Assembly: GCA_964493765.1 (NCBI GenBank)
Contig: CAZBPK010000043.1
Span: 1 to 11,672, forward strand
DNA length: 11,672 nucleotides
DNA from: CALLMJ01 sp964493765
GTDB taxonomy: Bacteria > Bacteroidota > Bacteroidia > J057 > CALLMJ01
Direction of reading: 5' to 3'
Positions within the stretch are counted from its first letter, which is position 1. The number at the start of each line of letters is the position of its first letter. A program made the translations under genes and the position numbers. Below are positions 1-5,911 of the stretch, piece after piece. The notes beneath the pieces are model-generated. The model was not told where the DNA came from. It was given only the letters and a program-made list of their open reading frames with translations, and did not search any database.

Positions 1-58
1 CTAACTTTTTATCATACTTTTCTCTTTCTTTTTTACTTAATCCATGATATTCTACAAT
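1..58 (-). pseudogene. Fragment of a second copy of the Rpn nuclease 3' region (runs off left edge)
   Basis: These 58 bases are identical to positions 291-348 inside the neighbouring Rpn-family gene. Read on the minus strand they encode the same peptide (IVEYHGLSKKEREKYDKKL). The copy starts 8 bases past that gene's stop codon and lies in a different reading frame from it (+2). No start codon or promoter is visible for it, so within the window it is a 5'-truncated remnant. The offset of 290 bp is not a multiple of three, which fits a tandem duplication whose junction falls just after the stop codon. A remnant of an adjacent paralogous gene would look the same. Its other end lies outside the window, so whether it continues to an intact C-terminal reading frame cannot be seen. 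Confidence 0.8.
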
Positions 59-66
59 TTCTAAAA

Positions 67-960
67 TTATTTATATATATTTTCTTCAAGATAATTAGAA
101 ATTTTGATATTTAAAACTTCTTCAATTTCTTTATAAGAAAAATTTAATTTTCTCATATTTTTAACTGCAAAAATAATCTTCACTCTTGCTTCTTTTTCTT
201 TCTCTCTTGCTTCTTGTATTTCTTTTTCAGCAAGCTTTTTTCCTTCTAATATTGCATACTGTATAGCATTTTCATATACTCCCATATCATCTAACTTTTT
301 ATCATACTTTTCTCTTTCTTTTTTACTTAATCCATGATATTCTACAATCTGAAATAATCTCTCAAACAAATATCCTTGAAAATTTTTGGGAATTCGTTCT
401 AACTTATGTATATCTTTTAATAGATAAAGCCATTTCTCTAAATCCGTTTCTAATTCTTCTTCATTTTTCTTAAAATTATTTAATTGTACATTGATAATTG
501 TTAGTTTATCACTAAAAATTTCTTGGGTTTTAATATTCATTAATTTCTGAACAGAAATTACTTCAATATTATTTTGTATAGTAAAATAGGATAGTGAAAT
601 GATATATAACGGTTTTAACTCATAATTCCAATTCCCTTTTGTTTGTTGGTTTGAAAAAATACGGGAAGCATAGTATAAAATTCTATCCGTAAAAAATAAC
701 TGTGGTGATAATTGAACTTCTACAACAAACAAACGATATTGATTGTCTTTACACATTAAATCAATAATTACTTTTCTATCATCTTCATCATCAGACAAAT
801 ATTCATTTTTTAAATACTCAATGTCAACGATTTCTAAATCATCAGTATATAACAAAATACAATTTAAAAGATTAATCAAAAAAATCTTATTAGGTTCAGA
901 ACCAAAAACACGTTTGAACCCAAAATCTGTCATTAAGCTAATAAATATTTTATCTTTCAT
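67..960 (-). CDS. Rpn-family recombination-promoting nuclease / PD-(D/E)XK nuclease-family putative transposase
   Basis: This 297-residue protein has the layout and length of the Rpn (YhgA-like, PDDEXK_2) family. The N-terminus (FISLMTDFGFKRVFGSEPNK) is the family's entry motif. The PD-(D/E)XK core is visible as D67 in the strand VIIDLMC and E81-x-Q83 in the strand VVEVQ. A basic and acidic, probably coiled C-terminal region follows from about residue 205, including a seven-residue repeated segment (EAREKEKEAR; the DNA repeats CTCTTGCTTCTT at 183-194 and 204-215). Family members in E. coli are DNA endonucleases that stimulate RecA-independent recombination and have been linked to phage defence; function here is inferred from family only. 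No terminal inverted repeats are seen, so this is not shown to be a mobile element. The ATG at 958-960 places the family motif at the N-terminus and lies about 36 bases from a good promoter box. The gene's 3' region is partly duplicated downstream. Confidence 0.9.
   Translation of the reverse strand: MKDKIFISLMTDFGFKRVFGSEPNKIFLINLLNCILLYTDDLEIVDIEYLKNEYLSDDEDDRKVIIDLMCKDNQYRLFVVEVQLSPQLFFTDRILYYASRIFSNQQTKGNWNYELKPLYIISLSYFTIQNNIEVISVQKLMNIKTQEIFSDKLTIINVQLNNFKKNEEELETDLEKWLYLLKDIHKLERIPKNFQGYLFERLFQIVEYHGLSKKEREKYDKKLDDMGVYENAIQYAILEGKKLAEKEIQEAREKEKEARVKIIFAVKNMRKLNFSYKEIEEVLNIKISNYLEENIYK
291..348 (-). repeat. Direct repeat, copy inside the Rpn gene (partner at 1-58)
   Basis: This is a 58-base exact match to 1-58 in the same orientation, 290 bp away. 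It encodes residues 205-223 of the Rpn-family protein and ends just upstream of an internal ATG (283-285). The match breaks at its gene-proximal end. The other end cannot be defined because the partner meets the window edge. Confidence 0.95.
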
Positions 961-996
961 AGAAAGAAAGTACTAAGAATTACCACACCCCTTATG

Positions 997-1027
997 CAAA
1001 AGTAGAAATTTTTTTTCATTTTGCAAA
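997..1027 (-). promoter_or_regulatory. Promoter of the Rpn-family gene (Bacteroidota type)
   Basis: On the minus strand, TACTTTTG at 1004-997 matches the Bacteroidota -7 consensus TAnnTTTG. TTTG at 1027-1024 sits 19 bases further upstream, the expected -33 position. The predicted leader is about 30 bases. The -33 element is half of the palindrome TTTTGCAAAA (1019-1028), which lies between this promoter and the aldolase promoter. Confidence 0.6.
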
Positions 1028-1035
1028 ATATGCTT

Positions 1036-1043
1036 TATTTTCG
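1036..1043 (+). promoter_or_regulatory. Probable -7 box of the aldolase gene
   Basis: TATTTTCG, followed by CA, is one base off the TAnnTTTG consensus and lies 19 bases before the ATG at 1063. The only TTTG upstream (1020-1023) is 12 bases away, shorter than the usual 19-20, so the -33 part is weak. This box overlaps the ATG/TTG codons of the longer reading frame and so supports the start at 1063. Confidence 0.45.
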
Positions 1044-1062
1044 CAGTAATTTTAAACTGAAT

Positions 1063-2121
1063 ATGTCATTAGAAAAACTTGTAACGATATTAGGCAATGA
1101 TGCAGACTTTTATTTAAAGCATGAATGCAAAACCATTGACAAAAAAACTCTTCATTCACCAAGTCCTAATTTTGTAGATCAAATTTGGAAAGATTCTAAT
1201 CGTAACAATCAAACTTTACGTAGTTTACAAACTTTATATAACTACGGAAGACTAAAAAATACTGGATATTTATCAATATTACCTGTTGATCAAGGAATTG
1301 AGCATTCTGCTGGCGCTTCTTTTGCTCCTAATCCCATGTATTTTGATCCTGAAAACATTGTTAAATTAGCAATTGAATCTGGATGTAATGCAGTAGCCTC
1401 AACATTTGGGGTATTAGCTTCAGTTTCTAGAAAATATGCTCATAAAATTCCTTTTATTGTAAAAATCAACCACAATGAATTTTTGAGTTATCCCAATAAA
1501 TATGACCAAATTATGTTTGGTTCTGTAAGAGATGCATGGAATATGGGTGCTGTGGCAGTAGGTGCAACGATTTATTTTGGTTCTGATGAATCCACAAGGC
1601 AGATTCAAGAAGTAAGTGCTGCTTTTGAATATGCCCATGAATTAGGTATGGCTACCATTTTATGGTGTTATACTAGAAACTCTGCATTTAAAACAGCTGA
1701 AAAAGATTATCATGTTTCCGCAGATTTAACCGGACAAGCTAATCATATAGGTGTAACCATTCAAGCAGATATTATTAAACAAAAATTACCCGAAAATAAT
1801 GGCGGTTATAATGCTTTAAAATTCGGAAAAACTCATAAATTCGTTTATGAAAAATTAACCTCTGACCACCCTATTGACCTGACAAGATACCAAGTTGCCA
1901 ATTGTTATATGGGAAGAGCTGGATTAATAAACTCTGGAGGAGCTTCTTCAGGAGAATCGGATTTAAAAGAAGCTGTTATTACAGCTGTTGTAAATAAAAG
2001 AGCTGGCGGTATGGGTTTAATTTTAGGTAGAAAAGCTTTTCAAAAACCTTTAAAAGAAGGAATTCAAATTATTAATGCTGTTCAAGACGTTTACTTAACA
2101 AAAAAAATTGATTTAGCATAA
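1063..2121 (+). CDS. fbaB: Class I fructose-bisphosphate aldolase (FbaB/DhnA type)
   Basis: This cytoplasmic enzyme cleaves fructose 1,6-bisphosphate into dihydroxyacetone phosphate and glyceraldehyde 3-phosphate, and catalyses the reverse in gluconeogenesis, through a Schiff base with no metal. The predicted 352 residues match the E. coli FbaB length (350). Visible family motifs are PVDQGIEH (residues 74-81, with D75), the strand NHNEFLSY, VAVGATIYFGS (165-174), and ADIIKQKLP (235-243), where K239 is the likely Schiff-base lysine by position. C-terminal phosphate-binding segments are SGG (291-293) and LGRKAFQ (321-327). The reading frame extends upstream to a TTG at 1021 and an ATG at 1030, but both fall in or before the likely promoter and add 14 or 11 residues without family support. 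The ATG at 1063 (MSLEKL) is therefore chosen. The gene appears monocistronic, divergent from the Rpn-family gene, and is followed by a strong terminator. Confidence 0.93.
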   Translation: MSLEKLVTILGNDADFYLKHECKTIDKKTLHSPSPNFVDQIWKDSNRNNQTLRSLQTLYNYGRLKNTGYLSILPVDQGIEHSAGASFAPNPMYFDPENIVKLAIESGCNAVASTFGVLASVSRKYAHKIPFIVKINHNEFLSYPNKYDQIMFGSVRDAWNMGAVAVGATIYFGSDESTRQIQEVSAAFEYAHELGMATILWCYTRNSAFKTAEKDYHVSADLTGQANHIGVTIQADIIKQKLPENNGGYNALKFGKTHKFVYEKLTSDHPIDLTRYQVANCYMGRAGLINSGGASSGESDLKEAVITAVVNKRAGGMGLILGRKAFQKPLKEGIQIINAVQDVYLTKKIDLA

Positions 2122-2152
2122 AATTTTTAACATCATAAATAGGATTAATTAT

Positions 2153-2183
2153 AAAGCTGCTCTTTAATAGGCAGCTTTTTTTT
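2153..2183 (+). terminator. Rho-independent terminator of the aldolase gene
   Basis: A perfect 8-bp stem, AAAGCTGC (2153-2160) with GCAGCTTT (2171-2178), encloses a 10-base loop and runs into eight consecutive T residues (2176-2183). It lies 31 bases after the aldolase stop codon. Confidence 0.9.
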
Positions 2184-2196
2184 ATAAAAACTTTAC

Positions 2197-2220
2197 TAGG
2201 TTTCATAAATCCAAAACCTA
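2197..2220. repeat. Small inverted repeat downstream of the aldolase terminator
   Basis: TAGGTTT (2197-2203) and AAACCTA (2214-2220) form a perfect 7-bp dyad around a 10-base spacer, followed by four T residues. It sits between the aldolase terminator and the promoter of the next gene. It could be a weak second terminator or an operator-like dyad; nothing decides between them. Confidence 0.4.
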
Positions 2221-2259
2221 TTTTCATTGAATCTTCAAACTTTAAATTAACTAGTTTTC

Positions 2260-2267
2260 TAACTTTG
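2260..2267 (+). promoter_or_regulatory. -7 promoter box of the lipoprotein gene at 2292
   Basis: TAACTTTG is an exact TAnnTTTG match and lies 24 bases before the ATG, giving a predicted leader of about 20 bases. No clear TTTG is seen at the -33 position. Confidence 0.6.
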
Positions 2268-2291
2268 CAGAGATTTTAAAATATTACAAAA

Positions 2292-2933
2292 ATGAAAATT
2301 TGGTTATTGCAATTAATTTTAGTTGGGTTGTTAGCTCAAAGTTGTGGAAAGAAAGCAGAAAATTCTCAAAATAACGAAACTAAACAAGAAGAAACCCAGT
2401 CAACTAAACAAAATAATGAGCAAAAAGAAAGTTCTTCAGGATTAGCTTTTAGTGGACCTGAAGGTTCTTTTGCTGCAGCTATTGGTCAAGCAAAGGAATA
2501 CCCAACTTTACAAAGTTTAGTTAGAGACTACGTTGAATTGGGTTGTGGCGAAGTAAGTAAAGAAGCAAAAGACTATCCTACTGAAATTGGAACATGTCCA
2601 GGTACTTATATTATGGCCGTTTGTGGTAAAGTAATTATAAATGAAAATTGTGTTTTATTATTAATTTCTTATGGATGTAATGGAAACGATGCAACGGGTC
2701 TTTATTTTTATGATGTTAAAACCCAAAAACTCAATGTTGGATTTAATCCCAAACTAAAAGGTGCGTTTTCTACACCACAAGTTACTGTAAGTTTATCAGG
2801 TAAATTTAACAGCGATACAGGGGAAATCGTTGAGTTTTCTGATGAATCAAATATCAAAACAGGTAAAACCACTGAAAAAGTTACAAAATACTCATTTGAT
2901 CCATTCACTTGTGAGTTTAGACTTAGCAATTAA
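2292..2933 (+). CDS. Cysteine-containing lipoprotein of unknown function
   Basis: I do not recognise this 213-residue protein. A hydrophobic signal segment (residues 3-15) ends in a lipobox, LLAQSC, with the lipid-carrying cysteine at C18. Residues 19-48 are a low-complexity N/Q/K/E/S-rich linker, as is common where a lipoprotein stands off the membrane. The globular part (about 50-213) contains six further cysteines (C85, C102, C111, C120, C129, C207), enough for three disulfides in the periplasm or at the surface, and probably forms beta strands in its C-terminal half. The predicted location is the outer membrane or periplasm. It has its own promoter and is closed on both sides by terminators, so it appears monocistronic. 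The ATG at 2292 is fixed by the signal peptide and the promoter spacing. No catalytic motif is visible. Confidence 0.85.
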   Translation: MKIWLLQLILVGLLAQSCGKKAENSQNNETKQEETQSTKQNNEQKESSSGLAFSGPEGSFAAAIGQAKEYPTLQSLVRDYVELGCGEVSKEAKDYPTEIGTCPGTYIMAVCGKVIINENCVLLLISYGCNGNDATGLYFYDVKTQKLNVGFNPKLKGAFSTPQVTVSLSGKFNSDTGEIVEFSDESNIKTGKTTEKVTKYSFDPFTCEFRLSN

Positions 2934-2969
2934 TTTCCTCAAATTTCATATTAACTAAACCGATTCATA

Positions 2970-3003
2970 AACCATCACGAAAAAGTGGTGGTTATTTTTT
3001 TTT
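2970..3003 (+). terminator. Rho-independent terminator after the lipoprotein gene
   Basis: AACCATCAC (2970-2978) pairs with GTGGTGGTT (2985-2993) through eight Watson-Crick pairs and one G-U wobble around a six-base loop. A run of nine T residues follows at 2995-3003. It directly precedes the GC-rich element. Confidence 0.85.
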
Positions 3004-3013
3004 ATCGAAAAAA

Positions 3014-3171
3014 TTGGACGTTGCAAAAATGAAGCGTGAGGGATGCGGAGGGAGCGAAGCTGCACTGCCTTTTTATGCTGAGCTTGAACGAAGCAGAAAA
3101 AGGATTGCCGAAGCGAACAGCGAAGCCCAAAGCAGCCCGACCCTGAGCTTTAGCGAAGGGGCACGCCCTAA
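3014..3171. repeat. GC-rich hairpin-forming intergenic element, probably an interspersed repeat copy
   Basis: This stretch is strikingly richer in G and C than the AT-rich DNA around it, with a sharp change on both sides. It holds five variants of the word [G/A/C]CGAAG[C/G] (3054, 3088, 3108, 3120, 3153). There are two hairpins. In the first, CCTTTTT (3068-3074) plus TGCT (3076-3079) pairs with AGCA (3092-3095) plus AAAAAGG (3097-3103). In the second, CCCT (3141-3144) pairs with AGGG (3157-3160). It sits between a terminator and the next promoter, where insertion would be harmless. From memory, similar GC-rich hairpin elements recur between genes in Bacteroidota genomes, but no second copy lies in this window, so repeat status is inference. 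It contains a 52-codon open frame (3029-3187) that I judge probably not a gene. Confidence 0.6.
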
Positions 3172-3206
3172 TTATCTACTATTTTAAAACAATTTAAAGG
3201 TTTTAA

Positions 3207-3238
3207 TTTGTGGTAATTATAAAAATCCATTAGTTTTG
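3207..3238 (+). promoter_or_regulatory. Promoter of the PstS-like/TPR operon; mRNA probably leaderless
   Basis: TTTG at 3207-3210 (-33) and TAGTTTTG at 3231-3238 (-7) are both exact consensus matches, 20 bases apart. The -7 box ends only four bases before the ATG at 3243, so transcription should begin at or within a base or two of the start codon. Confidence 0.7.
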
Positions 3239-3242
3239 CAAC

Positions 3243-4175
3243 ATGATTAAAAAGCTTTCGGTTCTCTTAATATTGGTTTTTATTTTAATGAGTTGTAATA
3301 ATTCTTCACAATCTAATGAAACAGCAACAAGTGGAGAAATTGCTGTCGCTGTTGATGTGTCTTATCAACCTGTTTTACAATCCGCCATTCAAGTTTTTGA
3401 AGCCTCTTATCCCAAAGCAAAAATAAAAGCTTATTATGTTTCAGAATCTGAAGCAATGGATTTATTAGTAAAAGATAGTGTAAGGGTAGCAATAGTACCA
3501 AGATTGTATAATGAAGAGGAAACAAAGTATTTTGAAAACATAAAAATTAAACCTAGGGCAACACAAATTGCTGTTGAAGCTATTGCTTTTATAGTTCACA
3601 AGGAAAATCCTGATACTGCTATTTCTTATGAAACCATGAAACAAATCTTGTCAGGAAAAGTAAGTACTTGGAAAGATATTGGAAAAAATAAAAATAGAAA
3701 AGACAGTATTACATTAGTCTTTGATAATCCTGGTTCAAGCATAGTAGGTTATGTTTTAGACAGTATTAACAAAAATGAACCATTACCCAAAAACTCTTTT
3801 TCTGCAAATACCAATGAAAAAGTCATTGATTATGTAAGTCAGAATAAAAGTGCAATGGGTTTAATTCCATTAGCTTGGATTGCAGATATGGAGGATTCAA
3901 CAGCCAATAAATTTTTATCTAAAATAGAAGTAATTCATATAATTGGTGAAGATAAAGAATATAGAAGACCTTATTTATTTTATTTGCAAAATGGTGAATA
4001 TCCGTTTGTTAGAAATGTATATGCATTAAGTAGAGAAGCCAAATTGGGACTCGGCACGGGTTTTGTATCTTTTCTTGCAGGTAAAGAAGGTCAAAGGTTG
4101 ATTTATAAAGCAGATTTATTACCTGTTAATAAACCAATCCGTTTAGTTGAACTTCAAAATAGAAACCTTCAATAA
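3243..4175 (+). CDS. PstS-like phosphate-binding lipoprotein (PBP-like family)
   Basis: This 310-residue lipoprotein has a signal segment ending in the lipobox ILMSC (lipid cysteine C18) and a short S/N/T-rich linker. A periplasmic binding-protein fold of the PstS/PBP_like_2 type then begins near residue 31. Family features are the opening strand GEIAVAVDVS (31-40), the segment AFIVHKENP (115-123), ILSGKVSTWKDI (135-146; the family's 'i..G...nWkdig'), DNPGSSIVGYV (161-171) at the usual anion-contacting loop, and AMGLIPLAWI (204-213). PstS proteins bind phosphate for an ABC importer, but no pstC, pstA or pstB is present here. In Bacteroidota this lipoprotein type commonly precedes a TPR protein and follows exbB/exbD/tonB genes, so an envelope role may be more likely than classical phosphate import (inference). 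The start is fixed by the signal peptide. Only 24 bases separate it from the next gene. Confidence 0.87.
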   Translation: MIKKLSVLLILVFILMSCNNSSQSNETATSGEIAVAVDVSYQPVLQSAIQVFEASYPKAKIKAYYVSESEAMDLLVKDSVRVAIVPRLYNEEETKYFENIKIKPRATQIAVEAIAFIVHKENPDTAISYETMKQILSGKVSTWKDIGKNKNRKDSITLVFDNPGSSIVGYVLDSINKNEPLPKNSFSANTNEKVIDYVSQNKSAMGLIPLAWIADMEDSTANKFLSKIEVIHIIGEDKEYRRPYLFYLQNGEYPFVRNVYALSREAKLGLGTGFVSFLAGKEGQRLIYKADLLPVNKPIRLVELQNRNLQ

Positions 4176-4199
4176 TACCATTTTTTTAAAAGTTTAGAA

Positions 4200-5828
4200 A
4201 TGAAAAAGTATATGAAAAATAACATCATAGCCTTAGTCGCAATCTTAAGTTTTCAATGGGTAAATGCTCAATCCCTTGACGAAGTAAAAAAAGCTATCTT
4301 CCAAGAAGATTTCAAAAAAGCTAAATCTATGTTACAAACCTTAATGGGTTCAGGAAAAAAACCTGAGTATCATTATTATTTAGGTGTAGTGCACTTAGAA
4401 GAAGCTATTGATTTTGAAGATGACGCTATTTCAAGAGACAAAGAACTTGAAAATGCTAAGAAACAATTTGAAACGGGTATTTCTTTAAAAAATAAATATC
4501 CCAATAACTTTTTAGGTTTGGGTAGATATTATGCTTTAAAGAAAAATTTGAATGAAGCCAAAATTAATTTCCAAAAAGCTTACGAATTTTCTGGTGGTTC
4601 TGATGTAGAACTATTAGTGGATTTAGCGGAAGGTTATGTTGAAGGGGGTTCAAGAGATTTTATTGACGAAGCTACCAAATTACTTACAAAAGCAAAATCT
4701 ATGGATAGCAAAAATGCTAACATTTATACAGCTTTAGGGGATTTGTGGGAAAAACAAAACGTAAATGAATTAGCTTTAACAGAATACAAAAACGCTGTAA
4801 ACATTAACCCCAATTTAGTAAAAGCCCATTTTAAAATCGGTAAATTACTTTTGAAAGAAAAGAAATTCAATGAAGGCGCAGAATCTTTTAAAAAATGTAT
4901 TCAATTAGACCCGAACTTTGCTCCAGCTTATAGAGAAATGGGTGAATTATTCTTCCGTGCTGGTCGTTATAAAGAAGCAAAGGATAATTACAAATCTTAT
5001 GTTCAAAAAACAGAAGGTGATTTGCAAGCACAAGTTCGTTATTGCCAGTTTTTATATTTAAGTAAAGAATATCAAGAAGCTGTAAATCAAATTAATACTG
5101 TTCTAAAAGATACCACTACTAACGTTTTACTTCGTTTATTAGGCTATTCTTATGTTGAACTCAAAAATTATAGTGAGGGTTTAAAAACTTTAGATAAATA
5201 CTTTGCAAGAGTAAAACCCGAAAATCAAATTGCTAAAGATTACGAAAATTATGCGAAAGCATTAGATAATTCTAATCAAGATTCAGTTGCTGTAATTTAC
5301 TACCAAAAAGCCATGCAAATGGATCCAAACTTAAATTACCATTCTACTATTGGCGACTGTTGGTCTGATATAAAAAGTTGGGAAAAAGCGGTTACTGCTT
5401 ATGAAAAAGCTATTAGCATAAAACCTAATCAAAAAGATTATTACATGCTTGCAAGAGCTTATCAAAACTTAGCAAATTACGACAAAGCTGAAGAGAATTA
5501 TAAAAAAGTAATAGAAATTAAACCCGACTTTTTACAGGCTTATCAACAATTAGCTTATGTTGCTGGAAAAAAAGACCCCGATACTAAGTTATTTTTAGCA
5601 AAACCTTATTACGAAAAAATTCTTGAATTAACTGAAAATGATCAAGAAAAATATAAAAAAGAACGAGCAAGAGGTTTTGCTTATTTGGCTTTCTATTATT
5701 ATGACACCAAAGATAATCCCAAAGCATATAAATATTCAGAAAAAGCTGTTCAGTTAGACCCCAATGATAAAAATTCTGCTCAAATATTAGACTTCTTGAA
5801 AAAATCAGGAGTTAAGCCAGAAAATTAA
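4200..5828 (+). CDS. Secreted tetratricopeptide-repeat protein
   Basis: This 542-residue protein begins with a signal peptide (residues 1-23, likely cleaved after VNA) and is then almost entirely helical TPR units. The clearest lie at about 172-205, 206-239, 240-272, 275-307, 308-341, 345-377, 378-410, 412-443 and 486-521. More degenerate ones occupy about 54-170 and 444-478. The canonical TPR pattern (W/L-x2-L/I-G-x2-Y ... A-x3-F/Y-x2-A ... P) is easily seen, for example in YEKAISIKPN and FKKCIQLDPN. TPR arrays are protein-binding scaffolds; a periplasmic partner is likely but unidentified. It lies 24 bases after the PstS-like gene with no promoter or terminator between, so the two are probably one operon. 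A second in-frame ATG (residue 5) could also serve as start. A strong terminator follows the gene. Confidence 0.9.
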   Translation: MKKYMKNNIIALVAILSFQWVNAQSLDEVKKAIFQEDFKKAKSMLQTLMGSGKKPEYHYYLGVVHLEEAIDFEDDAISRDKELENAKKQFETGISLKNKYPNNFLGLGRYYALKKNLNEAKINFQKAYEFSGGSDVELLVDLAEGYVEGGSRDFIDEATKLLTKAKSMDSKNANIYTALGDLWEKQNVNELALTEYKNAVNINPNLVKAHFKIGKLLLKEKKFNEGAESFKKCIQLDPNFAPAYREMGELFFRAGRYKEAKDNYKSYVQKTEGDLQAQVRYCQFLYLSKEYQEAVNQINTVLKDTTTNVLLRLLGYSYVELKNYSEGLKTLDKYFARVKPENQIAKDYENYAKALDNSNQDSVAVIYYQKAMQMDPNLNYHSTIGDCWSDIKSWEKAVTAYEKAISIKPNQKDYYMLARAYQNLANYDKAEENYKKVIEIKPDFLQAYQQLAYVAGKKDPDTKLFLAKPYYEKILELTENDQEKYKKERARGFAYLAFYYYDTKDNPKAYKYSEKAVQLDPNDKNSAQILDFLKKSGVKPEN

Positions 5829-5852
5829 TATTAGTAGTTTTTTATAATTATT

Positions 5853-5884
5853 AAAAAGGGTGCCCTAATTAGGGCGCCCTTTTT
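5853..5884. terminator. Bidirectional terminator between the TPR gene and metH
   Basis: AAAAAGGG-T-GCCCT (5853-5866) and AGGGC-G-CCCTTTTT (5871-5884) form a 14-bp stem with one T-G wobble and an AATT loop. An A run on one side and a T run on the other let it work in both directions. It sits between the convergent TPR (ends 5828) and metH (ends 5912) genes and serves both. Confidence 0.93.
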
Positions 5885-5911
5885 AATTTGTAAACTTTAT
5901 AAAGTCATTAA

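Noticed and set aside
1..960. Complete insertion sequence or transposon around the Rpn-family gene
   Set aside because: Despite the 'putative transposase' family label, no terminal inverted repeats or target-site duplications are visible; the direct repeat is internal to the gene.
743..976. Open frame on the plus strand opposite the Rpn-family gene
   Set aside because: It is antisense to a well-supported gene and has no family motif or promoter of its own.
1021..1062. Longer N-terminus for the aldolase (TTG at 1021 or ATG at 1030)
   Set aside because: It overlaps the likely -7 box and adds residues with no family support; the ATG at 1063 fits the family's length.
1420..1638. Minus-strand open frame inside the aldolase gene
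   Set aside because: It is antisense to strongly conserved aldolase sequence and has no recognisable product.
2708..2929. Minus-strand open frame inside the lipoprotein gene
   Set aside because: It is antisense to a gene with signal peptide, promoter and terminator; nothing supports it.
3313..3525. Minus-strand open frame inside the PstS-like gene
   Set aside because: Its leucine-rich composition is what antisense of this coding sequence gives; no motif or promoter.
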